From: Paraphysomonas bandaiensis | Lineage: Eukaryota; Chrysophyceae | Reading direction: 5' to 3' | Assembly (NCBI GenBank): GCA_965644295.1 | Contig: CBFFRP010000066.1 | Coordinates: 124,001-188,000, forward strand | Length of the DNA stretch: 64,000 nt | Part shown: positions 41,601 to 56,600 of the stretch, one piece after another | Layout: every line of letters begins with the position of its first letter | Numbering within the stretch: position 1 is the stretch's first letter | Translations under genes and position numbers: made by a program | Notes under the pieces: generated by a model | Databases searched by the model: none | The model's input: only the letters and a program-made list of their open reading frames with translations | Told to the model about the DNA's origin: nothing

Positions 41601-44600
41601 CTAAACCCCATCACGTTTTCTCTGCGGGTGCTGTTCCCATGAGGTAACCTCATCGGTTGCAATGTCGCATAACAGAAGCGGGCTACTAGTATGTTCGCAC
41701 TCTGCTGCCCACCACCTCGCATTGTGTGCAATGTCCACACCTAGGCAATGTAGCCGTAGTTTGATTTCACTTATTTCTTTCTTGTACAACTCGCACTCTT
41801 TTGCCCTTTCTCGTTTCCACTCATGAAGCATCCAGTAAAAATTCTTCAATTTCAACTGTGCTGTATCCTTCGATATCACCTGGTTCATCGATTTCAATAA
41901 GGCAGTCACCGGCGATTCATCGTTCTCCACACGCATTGATAAACGAAATTCAAGCAATTCTTTCAATTTTAACTCACAAATATGAAGCTTTTTTTGTAAT
42001 TGACATGCTTCAGAACCACTCGACCAGTCATTTTCAGGTGGCCTTATATATGTGGGTTTAACCTCTCTCTCGGAGATACACCCAAAGCATGCTCGTATGC
42101 ACCTAACGACCTTATCCATCATTCCTTCTCGCTGGTTCAAGCGCATAACTTCCCAGGCATGGTCAATCATAAGGTCATCAACAGAAGAGGTCCAATTTCT
42201 CAGTGAACTCTCATGCGCATCATCATAAACACTTCCAGTGACATTGATAAAAATGTTTGCTAGTATAAGTGTTCCAACAAAGGATACAGTAACAAAGAAA
42301 ATTACAGCAGTAACTTTGGCTCCGCTGCCGTTATCACTCACGAGAAACTGCTCTGCATTCCCTCCGACCATTGCTTCAAAGTAAGATTCCCCGAGTAGTG
42401 ACGAAAATATTGCAAAGATGCTTAGTCCAAAAGATGCAAATTCAACTGCATGACCACCAAAGCGGACGAAAACACCTATTCCCAACGCAACAATAAAAAA
42501 CGCCAAAAATATGGTAAACGTGAGAACCCTCAAACTTAGCAGAGTACTGAGAAGTGACAGCATATCTGGGCCTATTAGAGGAAGAAATTGAAGGTACTTT
42601 ATGAACTTGAGGAACGCGCCCATCAGAGCTAAGCTAACGACAAATTCAGCCCACATGTAACTGAGTCCAACCCCCCAAAGATCGATGAAACGTTCGCTCT
42701 CATCTTTGTCTGAATCAGTAAATTCATTCAACTCTGCACGTCCGGATAACCTTGCGGCACATATCAAACAACACCAGATTATACCGAGAATGTACACAAC
42801 AAGATCAAATATATTCCAGCGATCCATAAAGTACCGTTTTGCGCTTACTTCTACCATTTCGTAACTTTCTTCGACCAAGAATAATAAAAATATTGCTCCC
42901 ACACAGGCGACAAGTATATCCGCTACTCCAGCTTTGCTCACGGATGAGACAGGTAATACAATAAAATCAGATGATGGAACAGTGTCACCAGCACCAGGGA
43001 AATCAATACGAAGTAGAGCGAGCTGGAGGAGATCTTCACGCACGTTTCCGACCACATATTCGATGCGCACTGCTTTAGTTGCGCCATCAACCCATCCTTC
43101 GCTCTCAAGTGATGCGATTATAGCAGTTGCAGCTGAGGAATTGTCTCCAGGCAGAACAACTTCATATGAAAGTTCACTCGAAGAAGATGAGCGTAAACGA
43201 TAACATCTCTCAGTATCAGCATCTCCCTCATCTGGTGCAAGATCATTCCAGGCATCATTGACATTGCCCGTACACGAAGATTCTTCTCGGCTCTGTAGCA
43301 AGCGAATACCACCAATGAGGCGATTATGATGATCAAGCCATCCGTCAGAAAAACCATCGGGATAGAGATTATCTATCATTGTGCTACCCAAAAATGACCA
43401 CATGTCTCCTTCATTCCCAATGTCGTTAAAAGTCTTTACAGCGTGAGCATCTTCATCTAGAGGAAATTCGTTGCCCATTGTTTTCTCGGCGGCGAGTTCA
43501 TTAAATCTGAACTTGCTGGACGATATATGACTACAAAATAATGCCGATATTGTGAAAAATATTACAAATACTGCATAGAAAATCGATTTTTTAATTGCAT
43601 ATTTGGTTATCCAAACGCAGCGATCGTACGCAACACTTTCATTTTCATTTAATGATTGTAGTACATCATGACACACTTTCAGCTTTTTGTGTGCTAATGG
43701 TAGCTCGTCAACATCGTAACTGGATTCTCGATCTTCCAATGAATTTACCAGACGTTGCTGTCTGTGTACGCGCAAAAGTGCCATGACATGTGCGTTTGGA
43801 ATTGGCCGACAGCCTTTCGCTTCTGAATTCCCAATCATATGTTCCGAAGGTCTTGGCACAGAAGCATACGAGCACTGTTCAGGGTGTACTTTGCTGACAT
43901 TTTTATTTGGCCACTTGCTACTGAAATTATTCTTCCCATTAGTATCTTCTGGTTGGTATACCTCTGCTGGACATATTCTTGCGCTTTTCGGTCGATGTGT
44001 TGTATCATATTCTTCAGGTGGAAGACATAATAATGGGTCTGCATGGGCATCAAGGAGAGCCAATACAATTCCATAATGACCATGATACACTGCACGGGAT
44101 AACAAAGTCCAGCCGGCAGAAGTTCTCCACTGGATATCTGAAACTATTGAGTTCCCATGTCCGACGGCATTGGCAATGAAGTCACTGTTCATTCTTTCTG
44201 CATTTTCCAGAAAACTTCGAACAAGGAACTCCCGACCGTATTCCACAGCAGCATACAATGGGTGAATATCTAGTGGAAGAGCTCGCTTATCTTTGTTCCA
44301 CTCCTTTTCAACTAAGGACAGAACAAACAACGCATGCTTCGTCACATCGACCTGTGATCCCGACGAAACGGAGCACATGGTATAAAGTAACGAACATAGA
44401 GACTCCAATGACTCACCAATATCAAACGACGCACCCCGGGCAAGTATTCGCTCAACTATATCACTCTGGCCGCTACTGACAGCCATATACAACGATGATT
44501 CACCGACCCTTGAACCAATTTTCAGACGCCCTTGCACATGAAGGAGATCTGGGTTTTCCCACAATCGAATAATTCCATCTTGGCTGCGCAAATATGCCCA

Positions 44601-47600
44601 ACGAAGATTGCTATCCAGATGGAGTTGCTCCGGAGCTTCATGAGCTTCTAAATATGGAAACTTTCGAGTACATATGTTTCTGGAATCAGTTTCACTTAAA
44701 GTTAACGGGCACTTGGCTCGTCGGTTAAGAAGTAGTTTAGCAGCATTAAATTGTCTCGACACCAGTGCAGTTTGCAAAACTGTTCGATACTCATCAGCAA
44801 ATAAAGTAGACCTTGACAACCAAGGCAGACCTCCATAGGTGATAGATTTTTTACAACTTTTGTACTCGTATCGAACTAAGAATAATAAATAACATACCGC
44901 TTCGCCCAATTCACAAGCAGATGGACGATTCGGGAACACAGTAGGAATCTTTACAGAAAGAGCATCCATCCGAGATTTATCATATGCATCGAGATTGGAG
45001 CATCGTTTCATTAGTTTGTCCTTGTTTTGCTCCATCACCTTCAGTATCCCAACAGAATGTACATAAGAAACTCGTTTGCGAAGCATTTCTGCTAGCCATT
45101 CAACGGCCTCTTGCTCCAGATAAAGAAGCCCTTGAATTGCAAATTTTCGTATTTTTCTAATTTCATCTTCTATTACTGCAATGGCAGTGGAATCATCGCA
45201 AGTATGGTCGACAATAGGTGGAACTTCGTGGGCATGTGGCAACCAAAAATATCTTTCTTTCGACTCACTGCGCTTGTCAGCACAAAATGATCTTTTCATC
45301 CTTGGACACCAATACACACTCCAGAACCCATGCTCTTCGTATCGGTATGATCGTTCTGTAATTGCTTTCCACGATAATTCGTGGTAAGAGTTAAATTCAT
45401 AGTTGGACTCACCAATAAAATCAGTGTAATCAGGGGATTCGATTCGGCACCACCCATGTACAGGGGTATCCAACGACTGGGTTAACCTAGGTGGAGAGCG
45501 ATAACATCCGCAACACCAGAAATCTTCAAGGTATTCTGCATGAGATGATGATATACTATTCGATCGATCGGGAGTGTACCACATAACATTTCGAAGAGAA
45601 CGAGTTCTGAGACCACTGCATCCATCATGTCCTATCATACACTCAACGAGAGCTAACCGTGATTTAGGAGGGTACAAATCATCACTGGCACTGAGAAGTA
45701 TATGTAGCGCGTCGACAGCATCGTCATCATCAACACGGATTGAAATTCCCTGTGAGATAGAACCGTTATCCTCATCGTCTTCATCATCACTCATAATAAC
45801 TTCACTGGCAGCTTCATTTCGCGTCGACGCCAGGTACGACGCCAATTTCACCCAGCAGTGGCGTACTGCATACGACAATGGCGCAGCTAAAAAAGACTGA
45901 AAAGATGCGTAGCTCGTGATATGCAATAAGGGATCAGCTTTCCCAATAAATAAAAATTCAATTGCAACGCTTCGAAGTCCAAGAGCCAATGCAACTTCGC
46001 CTGCTGTACTCAGTGAATCGTCTCGACAACTTAGCATTCGAATAGACTGCTGTTTGACGATCGCGAGGCCAATTTCCACTGCCGACTTGTCGTTTAAGTC
46101 ATTGTCATCAATGACTAGTTCCCTAAGTCCAAAATTATTCGAAATACCAGTAGCAATTTCATGTCCACCAGCAGGGCCTAAGTCATTGCCAGATATGTTC
46201 AATCGCAATAATACTTCGTTTCCCTGCAATGCATGAGCTATATGCTTGGCACCTCGCTGTCCTATACCATTCCGGCTGATATCCAGCGTCGTCAGACTTC
46301 TGTGCACCGACATGACAGACCGTGCAAGTGGAACTATTCCAGTGGGTCCCAATTGGCAACCTGAAATATTTAATATAGCCATTTGGTCACAATCCATGAC
46401 AGATTCACATAAGCATAGGGCCCCAGCGGCTCTGATTCCGCAATCAGATAAGTCAAGATGTGTCAATGACGTGCTGCCGCTAATTGCATCTGCCAATTCA
46501 GCTATAGCAGATTGTACACCTGGATTTCCGCTCAAAATAAGATGTCTCAATTGCGAGTAACTCAAAATGTCAGTGAGCATCCTAATTGCATCAATATTTA
46601 AATTACAGCTACGCATAGAAAGATAGAAAAGATGTGGGGGAAGTGAACCAGATACAAATTTGCCAATTCCAGCGCCCACTTCATCCACGATGTGAACATT
46701 TTCAATATGCAGCAATTGTAACTCAGGGCATATATTGCAGTCGGTCAAAATTTGCATCAAGTCTAGCAGTGAGTGCTTTATTGCTTGAACATCACATATA
46801 CTTATCTCGAGAAGAGTCGACCCAATCTTTTTCACTGCAGCTGAAATATGATCCACACCGACAGCATTGTGCAGGCGCAGAGCACTGTACTCCAAGACGC
46901 TATTACTTTCCATATTCGGGTTACCAATATAACATTTTAAAGCACAATTCATGTCATCGGCGTTGATGGATGAAAGTGATATCCCCCTTAATTCTAAACA
47001 ACATGATCCCTTATCACGATTACTGAAAGAGTCTGGGGTAGGAAACCAATACGCAGATTCACCAATAATAGTTGTCGTATCTGGTAAACTAAGCTTGTAA
47101 GAGATTGGAAGAGGAGGAGAAAATATAAATCGGTGTTTCAGCTCGTTACGTATATTCACATTCGAAGGATGAAGCCAGAAATCTGTCACGTCGGTATTAT
47201 CTGCTGTCTTAAAAGTGCAAGAAAATCCATGTTGCAATCGCGCGGGAGCCACTGAACTGCCTTTCATATCAATGTCATCTGGAGCATCAAACTTGCTCGC
47301 ATATATGGCTGAATATAGGTGAGTTCCATTCCTAAGTGGAACGAATTCACCAGTACTCTGTGATTGCAGCGCCAATTCGCATTTTTCTATTTGAAACGGT
47401 CGTTCCCCTAGATTGACGGACACACAGCAGTTCGGATGTAGTGAAATCGCAGGAAGTACACCGCCTAATTTACATCTTATTAAACGCCCAATAGAGAACG
47501 GTTTGACATAACATTTCTCAGCATCCGTATCACTACTGTCAAGAGCTGGCACAATCACCTCGTAGGTGTCGTCAATGCCACAGTTTTTTTTGAAGTCTTC

Positions 47601-50600
47601 GAAGCGTAGCAATCGTTTTCGCTTAGATTCATCTTCAAACTTTGACAAAATTCGCTTCTGACGAAACAAAAAGTATTCGCAAACACCTGTATCAGTGTCG
47701 AAGGAGCAACCTATGATATCTCCAGATGCAATACTTCGTCCCGACGAAGGAGGGTGTTGAGGAACAGGAACTCCATTACTCTCCCAAGGAACAGGTTTAC
47801 CAGAATGCACAAAACAAGGACCTGTTTTGTCACCAGAAACATTGGCCCAACGACCCCAAGGTCGAGAGTCAGCGGCTCGCAAACCCCAGCTGAGACGATC
47901 ATCACCAACTCCACGATAACTATACGACTCTCCCCGAAATTTCTTAGTTGCCCAACCTATTGTCATTTGCCCTCCTTCATTGGGGTTACGGGTCGGGTTA
48001 AGCCTTCCACGCCCTTCACCACCCAACTCTATCACTTCAATCTCATAGTATATGACACCGCACGGCCAAGTTATGCCATCAAAAGTTGCAACAAGAGAGA
48101 TGTAACCATCATGCGAAGTAATGACGCCGTCATTGCGAATACCAACGAATGGTGCACCTGAAGTTGGAATCATATTTTGTTTTACTTTCATGTCATCCAC
48201 TACTCGTAGTTTCGTCTGGGGAATTAAGTTCTGTTGTCGCACCATATTCTCATACCCATCTACAAAATCAGGAACATTCTTTGGCACAAAAACTCGATGA
48301 GAACCAAATATCGAAATAATCGGCCTCAGCATCGGCAGCAAGATTGAGTCAAATGACGTTAAGTACTGCAACGAACCGTCCTTTTTTCGTTGAAAGTAAT
48401 CTATTCTTCTCTCGTCCATGTCGACCCTCATGTGAATGCGTACGCGCTTCTTACCCCATGACTGTCTCTCCTCCGTAAAAATAGCCCGTTTATCGGCGTG
48501 GCATATGCTTCGAGTAAGAGGGGAAAGTATATAGCCCTGAGGGTGTGTTGCTGGATTCTTGCTCATATCAAGAGCTGGAAAATAGTCAGGACCAACACAT
48601 CCTATCCCGCTGTCATACTCACCCCAATACCTATAGCCATCAAAAACAATCTCGAGGTACCATTTTCCTGTGAACAGAGCGCACTCGGATAAGAGGACAT
48701 TGTTACTTTTCCAAGTATAATTCTTTTGACGCAGCTCAATTTTATCTTCTTTTTCTTCGGCTACCACCCGAGGGCCAAAGCACAAAAATGACGACTCGTG
48801 GTATCCTATGTGTTTGGTGCTTTCAGAAACTATTCCGCGTAAAAATTCAACAACAGTTGCAAAAACTGGGCGAACCCCCGGAAGACCAGGAGCAAATTTA
48901 AAACCACATTGTCCCAAATTCAAATCAAATTCTAAGCCAGCTTCAAATATCACAACTGGGGAGATATAAAACGCCCAATCCAGCGGTTTTAGTCCGCTTA
49001 AACTCTCAACAGCCACACCATTGAAATAGAATCGAGCATGTCGCCCAGTCATATCAGCAAGGCATCCAATGACATCACCAACTGAGTATACCACACTTGA
49101 GGTACTAAATATATGTGAGCCTACATTGTCGGAGCCCGGAAGTGCTGGGTGTCCAGATATTGTGCATATATGTTGTTCGTCCTTTGCCCTATTCCACATT
49201 CCATCTACCCACCCAACAGAAAGGGAGCCTTTACTTTTCACAATGGCAACTTCAAAGTAAAATTTATCACTACCATTAAACGGAACCAAAACTACTCCAT
49301 TAGGAATTATAGTCGTTCTATTAAAGTTACTCGCTGGGCATCGCGCAATACCGGTGTGAACAATTAAATTTTCCCCGCTAGCAATTATTGGCTGAGCCAC
49401 ATTGCCGAAAGATGACATCACATGATGAGCTGGCAACAATTCGCAGTCTGTCTCCGAAAAAGAATCAGTTGATGAGCAAATTGCAATTTCATTTGCGCCA
49501 TCGGAGGCTTCCTTTTGTCGGGCCTGTAACAGCCACATTTCACGATTCTCCTTGTTGGTTGTGGTATCAGTAGATGGCATTCGCTCATTTTTCATTTCAG
49601 TAAGAATAATTTCGCGACAATAAATGGCTTCTTCTTCACGAGTTGGTTCAAGAATCGCTGACATAAACTCATCAAGGGATATAATACCATTGCCATCAGT
49701 GTCAGTCATTTCTACAACACTATTCACAACCCCCTCGATATCAGGAACATCAGCACCAACCGTCGCTATAAGTTTTTCGGCAAATTCAGATCGCAAGTCG
49801 GATTCAAAATTCGTATTTCCAGTAATTTCTACAAATTTACTTTTAAAATACTTGTACTTCGCAAAAAAACTTTGAGATCCCTGATAGCTCTCTAACAGCT
49901 TCTCGCGAATGCTTTGGATCGCAGTTGCAGCCGTCAGAAGGTTTCTGTATATGAGATCTTTACTCTGCAAGTCACTATCCACGCCAAGAACACGACGTAT
50001 TGGGCCTTCTAATGATTTTACGCCGTCCATACCGAGTCGTGGCCTACTCTTCAACAGTTGATCAACCCACTCGCTGAGGTTATCCAGCGACTGCAAAGTT
50101 TGCAAGAGGTGCCAGATTTCTGATGGCGAAAAGAATAGCTCGTTGTTATATAGTCGAAGAACTTGAAGCATCGAGAAAAGACTCGTCCTATGATCGTCGT
50201 GATTTCCATCCTCTCGATATCCTCGTCGAGTTAGTAACAAATCTTTTGCAAAGGACCCATCCACAGATGATACATTACTTCTTGTGCTCGCACTTCCAGA
50301 AAAGCAAAATCCACTTGGTGTTACCAGTTTTAAACGTGAAGTCAAACTGAATGTGCTTTGATTCAGCATCGCATACCGCAATGACTGTGCTTCTTCAAGA
50401 GTGACCATAACAACATCAGTAAAATCGTTTGCTTCCACAAGGACGACACAGCGAACCGGTCGCAATATTGCACGAGAGTCATGCGGAATATCATCGCCAT
50501 GGGAATGAAAATCAGATATTCCAAAATTGCATGATACCAGCATACTCTGTGGAAGATTGGGAAGTAAACACGGAGGTTCCCTAGCGACAGGTTTATAGCA

Positions 50601-53600
50601 GGTTAGTCGACTCAGGTGATAAAAAAAAGAAGAATCTCTTCTGGAAGGTGACAGCATATCCTCGATTTCCCAAGAAATACTATCGCCATATAAATTTTTC
50701 ACGAATATCCGTTTGTCTTCCTCAGCTGTGGCGTCCTGCTCCTTCTCTTGCTCCTGCTCTTGTTCCTGTTCTTGTTCTGTGTCAAGGCCACCACCTGAGG
50801 AAGTAGAACTTCTATTTTTCTCCTCTATTACAACAAGGGCACTGATATAAAAATTAAGTTCTTTTTCTGCTGTCCATTCCCCAGATGAGTCGCACTGAAT
50901 GTTAAACACATATGACCGTTCATCCCATAAATCATTGTACGATTCAATAGCTGCACGCAACCTCACCGATAAGCTCTCAGACTGACCTTGTCCAGCCGGA
51001 TAACTGACTTCTTCTTTAAACAGACTGATGACTCTAACGTTCTTTTTACAAAACGCTGCATCGTGTCCGCGAATATCCCACGTCTCTTCCACACCCACAG
51101 ATTTAGTACCAGTGACAACATCATCAACGGCATTGACGGCAGATGCATAAAGCCCACCTTCACTCAGTGGATACATACATTTTCCATCTTTGAACACGGC
51201 AATTCTACTACTAGCATCTCGAAAATACGAAAGCATATCGTAATATGATCCAATCTTGTCATCGTCCTCTTCTCCTGAGCTCTGACAAGAAGCACAAAAA
51301 TCTTTGAACCACATTGTTTCAAACCTATCTGGAGCAGTAAAATCAGTAATATCTTTAAACCAATTACCCAAAACCACTGCATCAGGGTATTCTTCCTTTA
51401 TTCTCATGAGAGTTGCGATAGAGCTACGAATCGGACCGTCTGAATCGTAGATCTTAAAGCACTGATAACTCTTTGGAACCTTCTCAGCCTTTTTCAATCG
51501 ACTAACGGTTGAACAACTTTCTGAATGATCAGGAACAGTCTGACTACAATGTGGACATACTACTTTTTCGTCACGCAACTCATCGACTTTCTGGGACAGC
51601 CAAATTTTGACAGAAGTAGAAGGAGCATCTAATAAATTAGAAATAGCCTGAATTGATGCCGACATATTGTTTGAATCTACTTCTACGCCATCGCGAACCT
51701 GTAAACCCTCAGAATTTTTACTATCTACACAATCCTCAGCCATTGTCTTCAGTGTGTCAAGACTAACAAATGGACTAGAGAAAAACGGAACATTTCCATC
51801 CAGAGGAACATCCGTGTGCAGTTTGAACCTCATATTGTCTGAAACTTTTAAACTCTGCTGTGGCTCCACATGTGAGCATGTATCCTGAGTTGTACACCGC
51901 GTTATATGCAGTAAATTTTCCAATGCCTGACGTCGCCAAACATTGTTTACACAAGCAATACTCAAGGACAGGTGCTGCAGGTCTTCAACTTGCATTTGAG
52001 TCTTAACTAACCACGAAACGATATCTATTGGACTGGGATTGAGGCCAACCTGGTCCCCATCACCACATATACTGAGATCGCGATTAATGAGCTGAACTAT
52101 TTCTCTTGTCATTTGGTACCGAATAGTTTGCCCTTTTCCTATACCACGCATGCGCCACGCCCCTTGCATTAAGTCGCGTAAGGTCATCCCTTTTCCGATA
52201 GTCAGGAGACATACCGCGTCAATTGCTTGTTTGATATCAATCCCAGTTGTATGTACTTGGTCGTAAAAAGTAAACCGCTGATTCTCAGGTATGTGTACAT
52301 CAGAAAGAAACTTCGGGGGAGCGCTTAAGTCTTCCCCACGCATAAGTGCACGCTTTGTGCCACTATCATCAATGTACGCCACAGCTGTAAAACGTTCGGC
52401 TGGAAGTCGTTTCAAAATTTCATACGCTATTTCCCTGTTGGTGAAACCTGTGATCAAGGCCCCAGTGTCGACAAGTGCATGAAATTCACCACGCCCAGCA
52501 CAATCCAGTAATTGAATAGAAGATTCCGAACCAGAGAGGGGCTCTGGCTCGCAAGATACAATACGAGGGTTTATTAATGTACGAATGACTTTTGCTCTAG
52601 TGCCTGGTTGAACCTCGCAATCTCTGAGAGATAGCGGTAGAAGGTTAGATGGTGTCCCAGAAAATCCAATTCGAGAAGCAAATAACATGGGGGATCCGAT
52701 GTCAACACCGCTGGCCTGAAGCTTGTGCTTCTGAATTCTCATCGTCCGCGGAAACACATAGGTGTCCAGATACTCCCATTGCGCATCCAGTTGCATATGA
52801 ATAACTTTATGCAGTAACTTTAGAGTATCTGTGTTATCATCAGTCGTTTGTAAGTGCTCCAGTGAGGGTATTTTCATCAGTAAGTTTTCAATATCTATTA
52901 TCGCACACCACGAGCGAGCATCTTCTTTCCAAGTTTCAAAACGACTACGCGAGGGTCGAACGCTGTAAGGTCCATGATCAACATTGAGCATACGATACCT
53001 CATATGTGCAACTAGAACTTTCACATCTTCTAAACGAAGCCCCTCGTGATGATAGGCCAAACAAGTTAAACCGATAGCAACATCAGGTGATGAAAATTCA
53101 CTTGATGGCGAAGGAGTTTCTAGACCTTGATAAGGAACTGCAAGCATCAGGCGACTGTCATTTAAAGCAGCAGGCATGTTTCGGCTTTTCCAACTTTTCA
53201 AATGCTTTCCTTGGAGGAGGCCATATTCAATTCCATGCCGCTTGCTTAAACAGTGTGGCATAAGGACAGTTATCCACTTGCGTGCAAACTGCAGTACAAT
53301 TTCCGCTCTTTCCGAATTATTCCCATGTAGTAGTGGCACAATACTATTCTTCCGTAAACCAGATACGTACTCAACAATAGCGTTACAAATATTACTGTCG
53401 TAATATGGCCTACCCAACGGCATAATACTCTCATTCGTTAGCCACAAGAGAGCCCATTTCCCGATTGGTACAGCTAGATTCTCCATGTACCAGTGTTTAT
53501 TCAAGAGTAATATATTCGGTTTCATCTGCACACAGTGCTGCTGCGAACCTGCCCATAGCACTTCTCGAATTCTTTGAATATCTTCTACCCACGAGGTCTG

Positions 53601-56600
53601 TTCCTGAGAAATAAATCTAGGCTGGTAATCTTTATCGCTTGATGCGGCATACAGCCCGCTCATCAAAGCCATCGCGAACTGCCATCGCCAAGATTCGAGC
53701 TCAACAGAAACCCTGTCACCAATAGGAAAGTTGAGTTCACTCTTTAATGGATCAAATATCATATCGCACTCGTCAATTAAAGCTACCCCGCCACTGCCTT
53801 TTGGCTGCGACTGATCTGGAGCTCTAAAGATGTCCAGTATTGATCCCATCACGGTCAGTTTATTTACCAATGGAGATACTCGAAACAAAACCAAATCTCT
53901 AGCTTTGTCGCGCACATGCGACGGAAGCATTCCGGGAGGAAGTGTAACTAAAGGATTTATATCTTTTAAGAGAGTCATGAAATCAATGAACTTTAACAGT
54001 AGCTTCTTCACTTGAGACGGTGAACAGAGAATGATATGGCCAGCCTCTCTGGCATCTAGAAGCTTGCGCTTCAGTTCAAGCATTGGAGCTGAATCGCCAC
54101 TATCAAAGGTGTTTCGTGAAAATGACATAACAAACACTTGTTTGATAAGGACGCTGCTAAACACTCGCTCTAATACGGATCTCGTCTGTTCCAATAATGG
54201 ATCGGGAACGATTTGAAGAACTGCACGCTCCCCCTTCGCAAGTAACAGGCACAGCATAGGACCAATACAAGCTGTTTTACCGCTACCCATAATTAACTCG
54301 TGAACAGCGGATTGATTGTGAGAACTACAGCATTTGTCGTAGAGCTCTCCAATTTTTTTCACTTGATCATCACGAAGCATAAATCCTGTTAGAACCTCAA
54401 AGACAAGATATTGGGGATTAATAACAACCGACTCTTTGGCAGATGGTGACTGGTCTTCGTACTTAGTCACGACACAGTGTTCTGCCAGAACCATATTCGC
54501 TGCCCCATCGGCAAGGTGCTGCAGAAGAAGGAAGTGAGAAACCAGCGACTTTCGAAGAGACTGATGGTATAAATCCTTGTCATACAGATTGCTAATTCCA
54601 GAAGGAACTGTTACGACAATACCGTCTACACACATGCCCCGACACGCGATACCCGCAATATCAACATCCGACGTATTAGTTTCAATGATTCGCTGTGACA
54701 CAAATTTCACGTCAAATGAATACACTTGTAGCAGTATATCAAGTGAACTTATGCGGCTATATCCACCAGTAAGGTCATAGCCTGTAGAGTGTACCCTATC
54801 TAATTGAATAGCTTCATCTCTATAACGCCTTGCAATAGCTACAGCCGATTGAAACAAGCACGATGTAGAACTTTGATTCTCACGGGCTTCAAATAAGGCC
54901 TGTTTTAGCAATCCAGCGGAAGAGTATCTCTCAAGCACATCAATTGCGGTATCAGATACGAGAGCGAGCTTCAACCAATCTTCTTGTAGAATCATCAGTT
55001 CCTTCATAAGCAAACGCAAGGAGTGTATGCAACGGGAAGCATGCAGTGAGAGCACAGTCCCAAATGCTATCGTAAGCGCAGTGTGCTGAAGCCGAATATG
55101 TTCTGTTGGGTTTAGCCTCTTTAAGTCTTCTAGCATTTCTGAGCTCAATAGCCCTCGAATAAGGTCTTCTACGTTAACACGACGTTTAAAACCTGCAAAT
55201 TGAAGCAACCTGTAAAAGCTTTTATTTTCACCTAGAGCGTTGCCAGCAACCTTGTCAATTGCGTTCACACTCAAAACTGCCTCTCTGGTGACAGTACGAT
55301 ACTCTACAAACTTTTTGCACATTGCAGCCTCCAAATCAACAACAGTATCATGCACACTGAATAGCCACGATAAATTCCATTGTGATTCATCATAATTTGA
55401 ACTCGAAGACAGCACATCACACATTTGAGCGTAGTCCAATCCATTCAAACCCAATGTATACAAACTTCCATCGAATTCCGATTCCTGGCATAATGGGTGG
55501 CCCTTCATGTCAGATAAAATCTGATATGCAGTACAATCCTTTCCGCCCCTTTCGGCCTCCCTTTCAAGAAAACCTTGGATTAGCTTGTCCATTTCATCAA
55601 ACTCCAATTGGGTATCACGTGTATGGGACTGAGGGATACTTTCGTTGCTACGCGTACAAAGTAATTGACAAGTCTTAGACAGCCTCTTCAGTACTTTGGC
55701 CTGCTGCATGAATTCTGCCAGTGGGCTCCGACAAGATAACTCATGACATACCACCATACTTTGCTGCTTCTCATTGCGAAAGAATGGGAGAAGATTTGCA
55801 TCATAATTACTCCCTGGTCGACCATTTTCGCACAGAAACAGCTTCTTACTTGAAACGGTGAAGATAGTATTACTTATTTGTGTCCATAGATCTGTGTGTA
55901 CAACTTCATAGCAAGTATACACTAGTTTATCAAAGAATGAAGACCCGATGCCGTGCTCAAAGGTAAAGTACCCTTGTGCATGCAGGAAGGCAGTGTCAGA
56001 GTTGTATGGAAAAACTGGAAGCTCAGACAAATACTTTTCCGCATCTGAACAATGCTGAGCTGATAGAAACGACAACTTTCCATTAGCAGCCTCAGTTAAT
56101 ATATGAACAACAATAAGTAGTGCTTCAATTTCACTTTGGAACTGACTTGGGCAAAGAGCAGCATATTCACTTTCCGCACTATTAAAACACCGGAACAACC
56201 GAAGCATTAATGAGTAATACGCGAAAGCAAAAGAATCGTCTCGAATATCTATACCGATAAGCTTTTCGTTATCAAAATCTTGACAGTGCTGCCCCCATGG
56301 CCACCTTCTATGTGCGACAACGGCCTTCTCGATCTCAGTCATTCGATCAGATGTATGCAATGGGAAATGAGAATAACATATCCTACACGAAGAAGATCGA
56401 ATGTCATTCAATTTTCCACAAGAAATGTTGAGGCACCGCCAAGTAGGTATTGTACTGTCTACACAGTTTTCCATGTAAACAAGTGACAGTGGCACTTGAG
56501 CAAGCAGACGACCATCATCTTGCCGAATATTACACGTTCCTGTATCATGTATATGAAGCACCACTCCACTTTTATACTCATCAGGACGATCATTATATAC

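Noticed and set aside
47655-49330. Reading the three SPRY domains as a ryanodine receptor
   Set aside because: No RIH, MIR or RyR repeats are visible, and the channel is polycystin-like.
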